From Xanthoparmelia taractica (Eukaryota; Ascomycota; Lecanoromycetes; Lecanorales; Parmeliaceae), in assembly GCA_033085395.1 (NCBI GenBank), contig JANQBS010000463.1, forward strand, positions 1 to 20,737: a stretch of DNA of 20,737 nt. Direction: 5' to 3'. Below the pieces are notes generated by a model, which saw nothing but the letters and a program-made list of their open reading frames with translations, was not told where the DNA came from and did no database searches. Shown piece after piece: positions 1 to 8,610 of the stretch; the stretch's first letter is position 1; each line of letters starts with the position of its first letter. The translations under genes and the position numbers were made by a program.

Positions 1-1022
1 AAATTCTATAAATAGATTAAAAAGATATAATTTTTTAAAAAAAGTTGAAAAAAAGTTAAAAACGACTATGTTCAATAAATACCACACCTTTCCGACCCGT
101 ACTCTAAATAGTCTCGAGAGACTTTAATCTTTTAATATTAGTCGCTTGAAAATAGAGAGAACGTGCTACTTTATTAATAAATCATATTAAAAGTTTACGA
201 GTTCCCGTAGCATTGTAAATTAACGTAGCTATAACTCGAGCTTTATCTTATTTTTAATCACTTATACGCTCGATTTTAAGATTTCTATTAAATATTATCT
301 TTTAGAAGTAACTCGTTTCGTTTATATTATAAATATCGTCGAGATTATAGAACTTACTAATCTTACGAATTTTAGTTATATCTTAATTATAATCTTACTA
401 TTATTAGTGAATTTAGTCTCGTTATATTTATTTCGTTAACGAATATTATAACGATTCTTAAATTAAGTAATTTAGTCTTCTAATAGTTTAGATAAAGAAG
501 ATCTCGATAGCAAGATAATTCTCTTTAGAACTAGTTAGCTTTTTCGCGAAAAATTACGTCTATAAGTAAATTATTATCGATCTCGTAACGTTATTCTCAC
601 TTAAATAAAATATTTTTAAGAATAATTTACTTAGTTTCTCGAGATCTATAGAAGTCTTATTATACGAGAATTAATTTATCGTTTAAATAAGTCTATTATT
701 AAGAAAGAATTTCGTCACATATTAAGATATTTAATTCGAAGTCGTAGATTTTTAGTTATTATTAATTAATAGACTTTAAAGATTATTTACTATTAGAATC
801 GTTATTATACTAGTCTTATAAGATCTTTCGTTAATTATTTAAAATAATTTTTCGACTTCTTTTAATAGAAGAAGAATCTATCTTAATTTCGTTATAAGTT
901 AGAAAAAATTCCGTTATATCTAATAACGAGATTTTCCGTTATTTGTATAAGGATTTTCGAAAAAGCTAGCGAATTATTCCGTTTAAACGAAAATTCCGTT
1001 ATATCCGATTCAGCTATAACGA
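1..1022. mobile_element. AT-rich, RIP-degraded repeat (left flank)
   Basis: This stretch is dominated by A and T, has no open reading frame of useful size on either strand, and is nearly free of CpA and TpG while CpG survives. For example 301-480 holds no CpA, one TpG and nine CpG. That is the pattern left by repeat-induced point mutation in Pezizomycotina, which turns CpA into TpA in duplicated DNA. Composition changes sharply at about 1022, just after a pair of related direct repeats with small hairpins (905-1023), so I place the element edge there. The transposon class cannot be read because no protein survives; a DNA transposon with structured termini is one possibility. The left edge runs off the window. 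Confidence 0.75.
79..101 (+). repeat. 23-bp inverted-repeat arm (left)
   Basis: These 23 bases are the exact reverse complement of 20661-20683 near the other end of the window. The arm has 12 G/C out of 23 and keeps CpA sites (ccacacc) inside DNA that has otherwise lost them. With a two-base gap the similarity extends some eight bases further outward (cattaaatat against caataaat). It is probably a conserved part of a transposon family present in both flanks. Confidence 0.8.
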
Positions 1023-1023
1023 G
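905..1023. repeat. Direct repeats with hairpins at the inner edge of the left element
   Basis: The 16-mer aaaattccgttatatc occurs at 905-920 and 990-1005. Each copy is followed by a related sequence ending in ataacgag; the outer copy (905-930) lacks about eight bases present in the inner copy (990-1023). The inner copy folds as cgttata (997-1003) against tataacg (1015-1021), the outer as cgttat (912-917) against ataacg (923-928). Repeated hairpin-forming units where composition changes look like the subterminal structure of a DNA transposon. Confidence 0.6.
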
Positions 1024-1248
1024 AGTTGACTGTAGTTTGTTTGAAAATTCGGCGTATTTAAATCTGCGCAGTGCTTTGCTTAAGGTAATTCATACCAGTA
1101 ACCTACTTTGTAAGACTGTACTACCTGGTATGGTACGTGTTAGTAGTATTGTATCACTAATCAGCCGTATCAGCCTTCTAGACCGTTAAGTTGCAACCAT
1201 CAACTAAGCACACACACTTTGAATAATCCGAAGTACCCACACCGCGCC
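1024..1248 (+). promoter_or_regulatory. EBP2 upstream region
   Basis: About 225 bases of normal composition between the degraded repeat and the EBP2 start codon must hold the promoter and 5' leader. I see no coding potential and no convincing TATA box. It contains an 8-bp inverted repeat, cataccag (1091-1098) with ctggtatg (1125-1132). The short distance places the promoter next to probable heterochromatin. Confidence 0.4.
1091..1132. repeat. 8-bp inverted repeat upstream of EBP2
   Basis: cataccag at 1091-1098 pairs perfectly with ctggtatg at 1125-1132 around a 26-base loop. The ggtatgg core recurs three times, in both orientations, at the far right end of the window (20691-20732), so it may be a remnant of the same repeat family. 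Chance is also possible for so short a match. Confidence 0.35.
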
Positions 1249-2502
1249 ATGGCAAGGAAGAGCAAACTATTCATAGCGCTGGATGCTCACAAGGGTCACG
1301 ATTACAAATTAGAGAAGCAAAAGAGGCAGCAAAAGCAAGCTGCGAAGAAGAAACGCACCAAAGCCCAGGGATCGGATTATGCGGGGAAGGAAAATGTCGA
1401 GGCACGGCCCAATTCCACGGCATCTATGCCTAAAGATGAGAGCGATGGCTGGGAAAGTGAGGAGAGTGAAGCCGCAGGAGCTACGACTGTTTGTCGAGCA
1501 TTTACGACTCTATCATCTACTTGATATTAACAAGATCATAGATTGACACATCAAGGATAGTCGAAGACGAGAGCGACAGCGATATCAGCTTAAGCGATGA
1601 AGATGCAGAGGCACCAGAAGGAGCAGAAGACCAAGACGGCATTCCCCTCTCGGATATTGAGTCCCTTGCTTCAGAAGCAAAAGCCGATCTGCTCCCCCAC
1701 CAACGCCTCACGATCAATAACACTACTGCCCTAACAAAAGCTCTGAAGAGCATAGTGTTGCCTTCCGATCTCCCTTTTTCAGCCCATCAATCGATTACCA
1801 CCTCCGAGCCTGTAGCAATATCCGATGTCAACGACGATCTAACCCGGGAGCTGGCCTTCTATAAGCAAAGCCTCGACGCTGTCAACGAAGCTCGGACCAG
1901 GTTGAAGAAGGAGGGTATTCCGTTCTCACGCCCCACCGACTACTTCGCGGAAATGGTGAAGAGCGATGAGCACATGGAGAAGATCAAGTCCAAGATGGTG
2001 GACGAGGCAGCTAACAAAAGGGCGGCCGAAGATGCGAGGAAGCAGAGGGATCTGAAGAAGTTTGGGAAGCAAGTACAGGTTGCGAGGTTGCAACGAAGGG
2101 ATATGGCAAAGAGGGAGACGTTGGACAAGATCAATTTACTTAAGAGAAGTATAGTATCCTGCTTCTAGCGTCGTACGGTACGGTTGCGCTGATGTTTCGT
2201 CTACAGAACGGAAGAGCACAGATACACGCGCGGCAAATGAAGAGGATCTTTTCAGAATAGAACTCGAAGATGCTACTAAGGAAGGGCGTTCTTCGAGAAC
2301 TTCCCATAGTGGAGATGGTAGAGGGCGAATGCAGAACAAGAGGCAGAAAAAAGATGACAAGCACGGCTTTGGTGGGAAGAAGCGGTTTTCGAAAAGTACG
2401 GGCGCTGCTTCAACGGCAGACCTGCGTGGGTTCTCAGCCAAGAAGATGAAAGGGAAAACAGGACCGAAGAGACTTGGGAAGAGTAGGAGAGCTAAGGTGT
2501 GA
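1249..2502 (+). CDS. EBP2: rRNA-processing protein EBP2
   Basis: Nucleolar protein of the Ebp2 family, needed for 27S pre-rRNA processing and assembly of the 60S subunit. Model: join(1249..1488, 1542..2148, 2207..2502), 380 aa (yeast Ebp2 is about 427). The ATG at 1249 has a good context (gccATGg) and opens with MARKSKLFIALDAHKG, the basic start usual in fungal homologues. An acidic serine-rich stretch follows (about residues 65-115), then the conserved core from about residue 175 to 285, including TRELAFYKQSLDAV and GIPFSRPTDYFAEMVKSD with a long basic helix. The tail KKDDKHGFGGKKRFSKS to KRLGKSRRAKV is the family's basic C-terminus. Intron 1 (53 nt, gtttgt to atag) was chosen because it joins the frames as IDTSRIVEDESDSD; donors at 1457 or 1466 with acceptor 1560 are weaker alternatives. 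Intron 2 (58 nt) has branch ctgat. Convergent with the next gene. Confidence 0.92.
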
Positions 2503-2774
2503 CCAGAATTCAATAGTCAACTGCACAGGGAACAGTTATCATCGTATCCGTACTTCTGGCATCGGATGAGGAGTTTGGCAAGATACCCAATGAAATGTTG
2601 AGATACAGAACGCGTTTTCCGGGATCGAATATGTACAGGAATGGCTGACATATTTCGTTGATAGTATACAGCGTCCATGAGTCAGCGTTAGTCATAGATG
2701 AAATATATCCTCCGCATTCAGATCATCATAGGTACCACCATCTCTCTGCGATCTACAAATGGTTTCTTCATTTG

Positions 2775-4477
2775 CTAGTATTTCCTTCTGGTTGGAGGCT
2801 GCCACTTGCGCTGGAGGCTATCCGGAGCAAGTTCGGTCCCAGGATCAGGAGCAAATGCCTGCAATCGGCGTACAAGGTTACTCCGGGATGTTAGTACTGG
2901 AATACGATGTCTGCGTGACGTTGGAAACTTACTTGACTGGCAGATACGGTCGACTCTCGTTGAGAGCCAGATCAATCTTCTCTTGAGCTTGAGTGGCGTG
3001 CGTTTTGAAGTGGTCCATGATCCTCGCCTTACCGTCCGGTTTCGAGGCTTCGTGTAATCGGTGGAAACAACCCTCGAAGGTGCAAGTCCATAGCTCTCCG
3101 GGACCTTGAGGCTCCGTGGACGGAAGGTCATATTCGACTACCCTCAATTCCAGGTACTTTTGTGGAAGATATCTCAGACCGTGAGCATCTGCCGGAGAGC
3201 CATCTCTCGGTGGGTTCGTCATGAGCTCCAAAGTTTCAGCCGAACGTATCGTTGTCATAAGGGGTCCTTCAGAGTGTTGTAAGTCCTCATCATTTTCCTT
3301 CTTTAAGTGGGAACCTTCAATCGATCCATCCACCGCAAGGAGACTCTTTCGACGACCTGCAGCTTTTCGCGCGGTCTTGCCTCCGCTTGGTTGCAAGATT
3401 GACTTGCGCTTACGGGTGAGGACATTGGCAGCGCCGTCTTCGTCCGAAGAGAGCGCATCTAAAACTTGCCTTGAGGAAGGCGTTACGGGCAAGTGATGTT
3501 CCACATGAGTTGCTGCTTTGACTTTCCGCACCTTTTTATTTTTGGGGCCTTCTGCGTGGGGTGATTGTGACTTTCTCTTCTTAGAGCTCTCTGTGTCCTC
3601 TGAGGAGGCGAGTTTTGCAGCATTACTGGTTCCAAAGACTCTTGCTTCTATTCTAGCATAGTCGTCCTGTAGCAAGGTCAGGTCGTGAACCATATATGCC
3701 CATAACTGACCTACAGAAAAGTTCGACTCATAATAATTCAGCATCGGCGTTTGAGCCCAGTCCAATCCTTCTTGGCATTCAAGCATGGAGGTGATCAGGA
3801 ATCCCCGGTGCTCGTGAAACGCTTCTCGAACATCGTCCACTTCGGTGAGGCGCAATGATTTTCCCAACGCAAGGTACTGTATACTTTTCAGAGATTATGC
3901 CTGGGGAGGGATATTCATTGGCAAGACTCAGTACTTCTCTGAATAATACTCTAGTGTACTTGTCCAATTCTTTTACACTCAGCTTTGGACGCTTCTTGAT
4001 CGCTCTCCTCAGCTTGTCTGCCAGCATGTAGAACATGGATGCCGCTTCATTCATCAAAGAATATGTCTCCTTGAATGAGCTAGCTGAACTCTGTATCTCA
4101 AACCAGCCTGCCTTGCCTGCCGCCCAAAAGCCGTAAGTCCCATCTTCGTATTCCGCGAATGCGTATGTTGTGACGTTCCTGAGCTCAATAGCTTTCTCGC
4201 GGTATCTCTTGTCCTTCACTAAATTCTTGCCGTCAGTCGATCTCCTTGTACTTTGTCATTGGATTATCACACCCAGCGGAAGTAGGTCATTGTCGACCTT
4301 CTCTAGTATTCCCGATACTGTGACCGGATGACCCTTGTGTGCTGCAAGCAAACTGCAAAGCTCGCCAGTACTCTGAGATGTAATAGTGATCTTCTTGAGA
4401 TTGAAAGTAGGCCACTCATCCGAATTGCGGAGAGATGGATTTTTTGGCTTGAGGACGTCCTCTTCAAGGACAGCCAT
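2775..4477 (-). CDS. RFTS (DNMT1-RFD) domain chromatin protein with zinc-finger-like motif
   Basis: Model on the minus strand: 4477..4273, 4218..3935, 3876..2933, 2880..2775; 512 aa, introns of 54, 58 and 52 nt. Residues about 22-240 resemble the replication-foci targeting domain of DNMT1 and of the heterochromatin proteins Raf2 (S. pombe) and DIM-7 (Neurospora). The hallmark pieces are DEWPTFNLKKITI, LLPLVKDKRYREKAIELRNV, AEYEDGTYGFWAAGKAGWFE and AFHEHRGFLITSMLE. Splicing of intron 1 restores LLPLV exactly. A basic nuclear-localisation-like patch lies near residues 262-285. A C-X4-C-X18-H-X3-H arrangement (C428, C433, H452, H456) could bind zinc. No methyltransferase domain is present, so it is not itself a DNA methyltransferase. 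A role in recruiting H3K9 or DNA methylation machinery is inference; pezizomycete genomes may hold more than one RFTS protein. The last intron has a perfect tactaac branch site. Confidence 0.85.
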
Positions 4478-4792
4478 TGAAATGGTAAAAGAAGGTCAAT
4501 CGTGATATGGCAGTGTTGATGCTGTCGAACTTCGATTTTCCGTCGGTCGCGGTCGCAATTAGTATATCGTACGACTAGACCAAAAAGGTAGTAGTGTATG
4601 CTACCCCACAGTACTATTTTAGCACGACGCAACGAGAATTACCGCGCAAAGTAGAGCTAGTAATAAGACGTGATCTTTGTATCGAATGTCTTTCGATAAA
4701 AGCTCTCTGTCAACTTACACATACTAATTTAACAGTATTCAATTTGCTTCGACTCTATCATCAAGAGTGCCACGTCCAACCGAAAATGCAAA
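4478..4792. promoter_or_regulatory. Divergent intergenic region, RFTS gene / PUS4
   Basis: This 315-base gap between two start codons on opposite strands must carry both promoters. No reading frame here looks coding, and I see no strong TATA box or named transcription-factor site. A small hairpin (ggtag / ctacc, near 4588-4606) is the only local structure noted. Confidence 0.5.
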
Positions 4793-6219
4793 ATGATTGA
4801 AGGTGTATTTGGTAAGCCTTTGAGCCTTCGAGTCTTTTCCTTTTTACTCATTCAGTGACTTATAGCAATCAACAAACCCGCTGCCATATCCTCTGCCCAA
4901 GTCATACGCAATCTCCAGCGTCGCTTCAACCCTTCCATCCTTTTTGCCCCTTGGCTTGCTGCTGAACGCTCCAGGCGCGAAATCGAGGTACGCCGAGTAA
5001 AGACCTCCTATTTGCTGGGTCCCCTTCCTTGGGGTAGAAAGTCCCTTGACTCCCCCAACGAAAGAACCTTTCAGCTTTTTAACCCTGTCTGGGTTCTTTA
5101 TCCTTCAACCTAAACAGAGCGAGACTGACCAAGGGTTTGGAGAAGGAGCGCACTCACCGCAATCGCCGAAAGGATAAGCGGGTTCAAGTCAAGCTTGGCC
5201 ATGGCGGCACTCTTGACCCTATGGCCACCGGCGTGCTCATCATTGGTGTGGGCAAGGGCACGAAGCGGCTACAACAATACCTCGAGTGTACGAAAACTTA
5301 TGAAGCCACGATCATTTTTGGCGCTGCTACGGATACGTACGATATGCTCGGTAAAGTTCTTCGTAGGGCAGGGTATGGGCATGTAACTAGGGAAAGGGTG
5401 GAGAAGGCGTTGGGTAAATTTAAGGGGAAGATCATGCAGACGCCACCCATTTATTCGGCGTTGAGAATCCAAGGGAAAAGACTCTATGAGTATGCCAGAG
5501 AAGGCAAAGAGATCCCGAAAGAGATCGAGAAGCGGCCGGTAGAGGTGAAGGAACTCGAGATTGTGGAGTGGATGGAGGGCGGGACCCACAGCTTCCATCT
5601 TCCAGAAGAGGAAGCGGATGATGAGGCAAAGGATCTAGCGGAGGAGGTATCACAACTTGACGGGGTTGCTACAGAACCCATAAACGCTGCCAATAATCAA
5701 TCCACTGGTAGTGTTGCAAGCATGGGGACCAAGAGGAAGCGGTTGCTGGATGATAGTGATAGCGTGGTATCTAACAAGAAATCGGACTTGGGCCATGATG
5801 AAGAATCCCAATCCCTCATGTCCGGAGGCCTTTCAAGCCCTGATCGCAGACTAGGAGACCCACCGGTTGATACTCACTCACAGCAGAAGTCGCCGGTACC
5901 AGTGGAAGGCCCACCGGCGGTCAAATTGCGCATGACAGTAACATCAGGCTTCTACGTTCGTTCGCTCAGTCATGACCTCGGTGAAATAATAGGCTCTTTG
6001 GCCTGCATGTGTGCCCTAGTGCGTACCAGGCAAGGTAGCTTCGAGCTAGGCAAGAACGTGCTGGAATACGAAAATTTGGGGCCAGGAGAAGACGTGTGGG
6101 GACCGAAGTTAGAGCAGCTGCTTGCGGACTGGCAGAGTATGGATGAAGGTATCGACGGTGGGACAGACAGAAGTGGTGGCGATAGTAGAAGACGAAGAAA
6201 CAGTAGTAGTGATGCATGA
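4793..6219 (+). CDS. PUS4: tRNA pseudouridine synthase PUS4 (TruB family)
   Basis: Makes pseudouridine-55 in the T-arm of tRNAs. Preferred model: join(4793..4811, 4866..4987, 5143..6219), 405 aa. Exon 1 encodes only MIEGVF plus one base; after a 54-nt intron the protein continues AINKPAAISSAQVIRNLQ and LFAPWLAAERSRREIE, typical of fungal Pus4. The catalytic loop GHGGTLDPMATGVL supplies the nucleophilic aspartate (D72 in this model). KTYEATIIFGAATDTYD, PPIYSALRIQGKRLYEYARE and the C-terminal TSGFYVRSLSHDLG complete the TruB fold. Between the halves is an acidic, serine-rich insertion of about 110 residues with a KRKR patch, common in fungal Pus4. Intron 2 is long (about 137-155 nt) and its ends are uncertain: donors 4988 or 4997, acceptors ending 5133 or 5142, all in phase 0. 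The gene is divergent from the RFTS gene. Confidence 0.92.
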
Positions 6220-6403
6220 CAGCTTGGAATACACAAATATCTAAGATGAATGGCTTGTACATATGAATGTTTCCAGCGCATAGGAATTTGGAGATCTCCA
6301 CAATCTAGCGTACGTTTCCCCATTCCTACTCAGTATACCCAGGCGCCGTGCGATATTGCAAAAGGACGACGAGTTTTCATTCAATGTTTATAAAAAATCG
6401 GAT

Positions 6404-8183
6404 TCATTGCCCTTGCGGCCTAAATCTATCGCATATTCTCTGTAGAAAGGACCTCGGCTCTTCAAACAAGTCTTCTTCGTTTGGCTTCCCGGTTCCTTCA
6501 TCTTGGCTGCTTTCGTGATTGATGAAGACGAAGGATAAGAGGACGATGCAGGCCCCAATCCAATAGGATATACTTGAGGTCTGTGAGTATTCGATCATTT
6601 GTCCAATCAAAGACAGTGGTATGGTCAAACTGAGGCCAACTGTGACTACCAAAGGTGATGTAAGCAGCATTGAATATGCCCAGCAGAGGTCGGAGACCAG
6701 TGAGGTTGCCGAGTTGATCTAGTACGTTATCTTAGTCAGTTGTTGAACGGGGCTAGGAGTCACTCACCAACACGATAGCAAGGATACGCCTCGTTGGTGG
6801 CAATTCAAATGTCTCGACGCCGGTAAAATGAAGGATGAAAAAGCCCGGTAACAGTGTGAGAACATTGAACAGTCCAACGAAGCCGAAGAACAATGGCATG
6901 TCCACTCTTGACTCATCCCCTATTTTTTTTTTCATAAGAGTTGTGTACACTCCATACATGACAGCGCTAGTAAAAGCGAGGACGTCACCAATGGCAATTT
7001 CTTTGTGAGACTTGTGGGGGAAAGAGCCGCGATTCCTGTCTTGATTACCAATTATATCGATACTAGAGATCAGCACAATGCCGGCCAGAGAAGAGAGGAC
7101 GCCAATCAGTTTCTTTATAGTAAATTTCTCTACGCTGAGCAATGCTCCAAATATCAGAGTCCAGACACCTGTCGCCGTTTGAGCATAAGCACCAAAAAAG
7201 CAAGAAGGAAAGAATATCTTACTGCTCGTTGATGTCAAGATGGTTGAGCTGGCGACCGTCGTATATTCAAGGCATGCTGCCACGAAGTAGTTGGCCTAGC
7301 CGGCTGATTAGTGACACTGCGGACATATGTAGATCCTACACACATACGAGGAACTATGAACAGTCAGCCGGCTTTTGTCTCGATGGAGAAAACTCCTACC
7401 CATAGTATACAAAACTCGAAGCTGAGTTTCAGAGTCTCTCGAATCTTCAGACGTCCAGCTAAAGGACTGGCTTTCACTCCAGAACGATTTGATGGCTCTT
7501 CAATCAGTAGGCGGCTATGCGGTGATCCGTTTGCTTCTTGAGTGACGCCCATGGCGCGCTCATCGTCAGGCTTAATGGATTCTTGCTCTTCCTCTTCAAC
7601 GATAGGCGAATAACGGGTGGACCGATCATGTTCACGAACGGCACCTTGCACAGATCCGCCGCTGGCCCATAGACGCCTTGCAGCAACCAGTAGCAGTAAG
7701 GCAGAGAAGAAGGATGAATTGACGTAGGTAACAAAATATGGTTTGGAGTAGCTATCGTCAGCAAAAATGGTCTGCAGGGGAGCCAGTCAGTGTATAGTGT
7801 GCCACCTATTTGCCCACGGTGACACCTACGCTTGCTAAAAAGTTTGAAGCCGTCCACAATATTACCGTGGCCAGGAGGAGAATGATCCCAATTGTATGCC
7901 GCCAAACGCCGGTAAGAGAGTTCTGTTGCGGCGGGGGGATTTTGTCAGAGCCAGTTCGAGATCTCTGTGACCATGAGGAGTCCGTAGACCTTCTCACCGC
8001 CTGCGAGTGTTCCGAGCGTAAAGTTGGTACAGGCAAGACGAGATTGTCCGCTGGGACCGGGGCGAGAGATGGACTCATAGCTACTCTCAGCTTCTCCAAG
8101 ATGAATGTTGAATCTTCCTGCTCTGCATCGGGGTCACCGAGCCTTCCAGAGTGTTCCACAGAAGGACCCCCACCCCTGGTCAT
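6404..8183 (-). CDS. Drug/metabolite-transporter superfamily membrane protein (YML018C / SLC35F5-like)
   Basis: Multi-spanning membrane protein related to the yeast vacuolar-membrane proteins YML018C/THI74 and animal SLC35F5; substrate unknown. Model: 8183..7830, 7771..7400, 7295..7223, 7168..6768, 6718..6404; 504 aa, introns of 58, 104, 54 and 49 nt. A variable, probably cytosolic N-terminus precedes the first helix (IGIILLLATVILWTASNF). Family landmarks are DDSYSKPYFVTYVNSSFF, YTTVASSTILTSTSS, VWTLIFGALLSVEKFTIKK, GVYTTLMKKK and MLLTSPLVVTVGLSLTIPL, with roughly ten hydrophobic helices. A polar loop of about 65 residues separates the second and third hydrophobic blocks. The start is the ATG at 8183. 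The intron-2 donor is uncertain by two codons (gtagga at 7399 is used; a weaker donor two codons further in would give a family-like spacing). Intron 3 is a multiple of three without stops. Confidence 0.85.
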
Positions 8184-8610
8184 ATAGTAAAGAACAATCA
8201 CAACGTCTCAAGCTCGACTGTCACATGTGATCCTAGCAAGGTACTTACGGATTTGGCGTAAGTCCTTTCAGAGACTAGAGCCAGTAGTTCAAGTTCTTGA
8301 AGTCAGCCTAGACATCATATATGTATGGTACTTGTGGTGACCCAAAGGAAGAAAATGTTTTGTGACTATTGAAAGCAATCATGAGTGCCGGTTGACGACG
8401 CCTGGCTAGGTGAAAGACCGGCCAAACTGCCGGCCCGAGCTTCCGCGAATCGCGCTTTGAGATGGCCAAAGGGCCACGACTTTTCTCATCAGTACTGATT
8501 CCTTCACTTACACTCTATTCTTTAGGCTTGTCAGCTTGTTGCATTTGCTTCAAAGTTACACTCCTTTTCGGTCAATGCATTTTTGATACTCAAAGCATAG
8601 CTCAGCGACG
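8184..8610. promoter_or_regulatory. Divergent intergenic region, transporter / DOT1
   Basis: This 427-base gap separates two opposite start codons and should hold both promoters. It contains a perfect 10-bp palindrome (8221-8230) close to the transporter start and a GC-rich patch around 8385-8450 with repeated ccggc motifs (gccggt 8387-8392 is the inverse of accggc 8417-8422). No coding potential is apparent. Confidence 0.45.
8221..8230. promoter_or_regulatory. Palindrome TCACATGTGA
   Basis: A perfect 10-bp palindrome 38 bases upstream of the transporter ATG. It contains a CANNTG E-box core and resembles half-site arrangements bound by dimeric bHLH factors. This is suggestive only; no protein can be assigned. 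Confidence 0.3.

Noticed and set aside
1..1022. Possible Starship or other cargo-carrying giant element
   Set aside because: No DUF3435 tyrosine-recombinase or other captain-like gene is visible, and the cargo genes are conserved housekeeping genes.
2136..2513. 125-codon minus-strand open frame over the end of EBP2
   Set aside because: It is antisense to the conserved EBP2 C-terminal exon and the intron before it.
3221..3496. Plus-strand open frame of 91 codons inside the RFTS gene
   Set aside because: Antisense shadow of the low-complexity linker in exon 3.
3877..3934. Apparent frameshift in the RFTS gene
   Set aside because: A 58-nt intron with donor gtactg and acceptor acag rejoins the frames into family-like sequence, so no frameshift is needed.
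5966..6323. Two overlapping minus-strand open frames of 111 and 117 codons at the PUS4 3' end
   Set aside because: They are shadows of the conserved TruB C-terminal coding region and have no family features.
7169..7222. Reading the transporter through as one long exon without splicing
   Set aside because: The 18 extra residues interrupt a strongly conserved helix, and the segment has a good donor and acceptor, so splicing is the default model.
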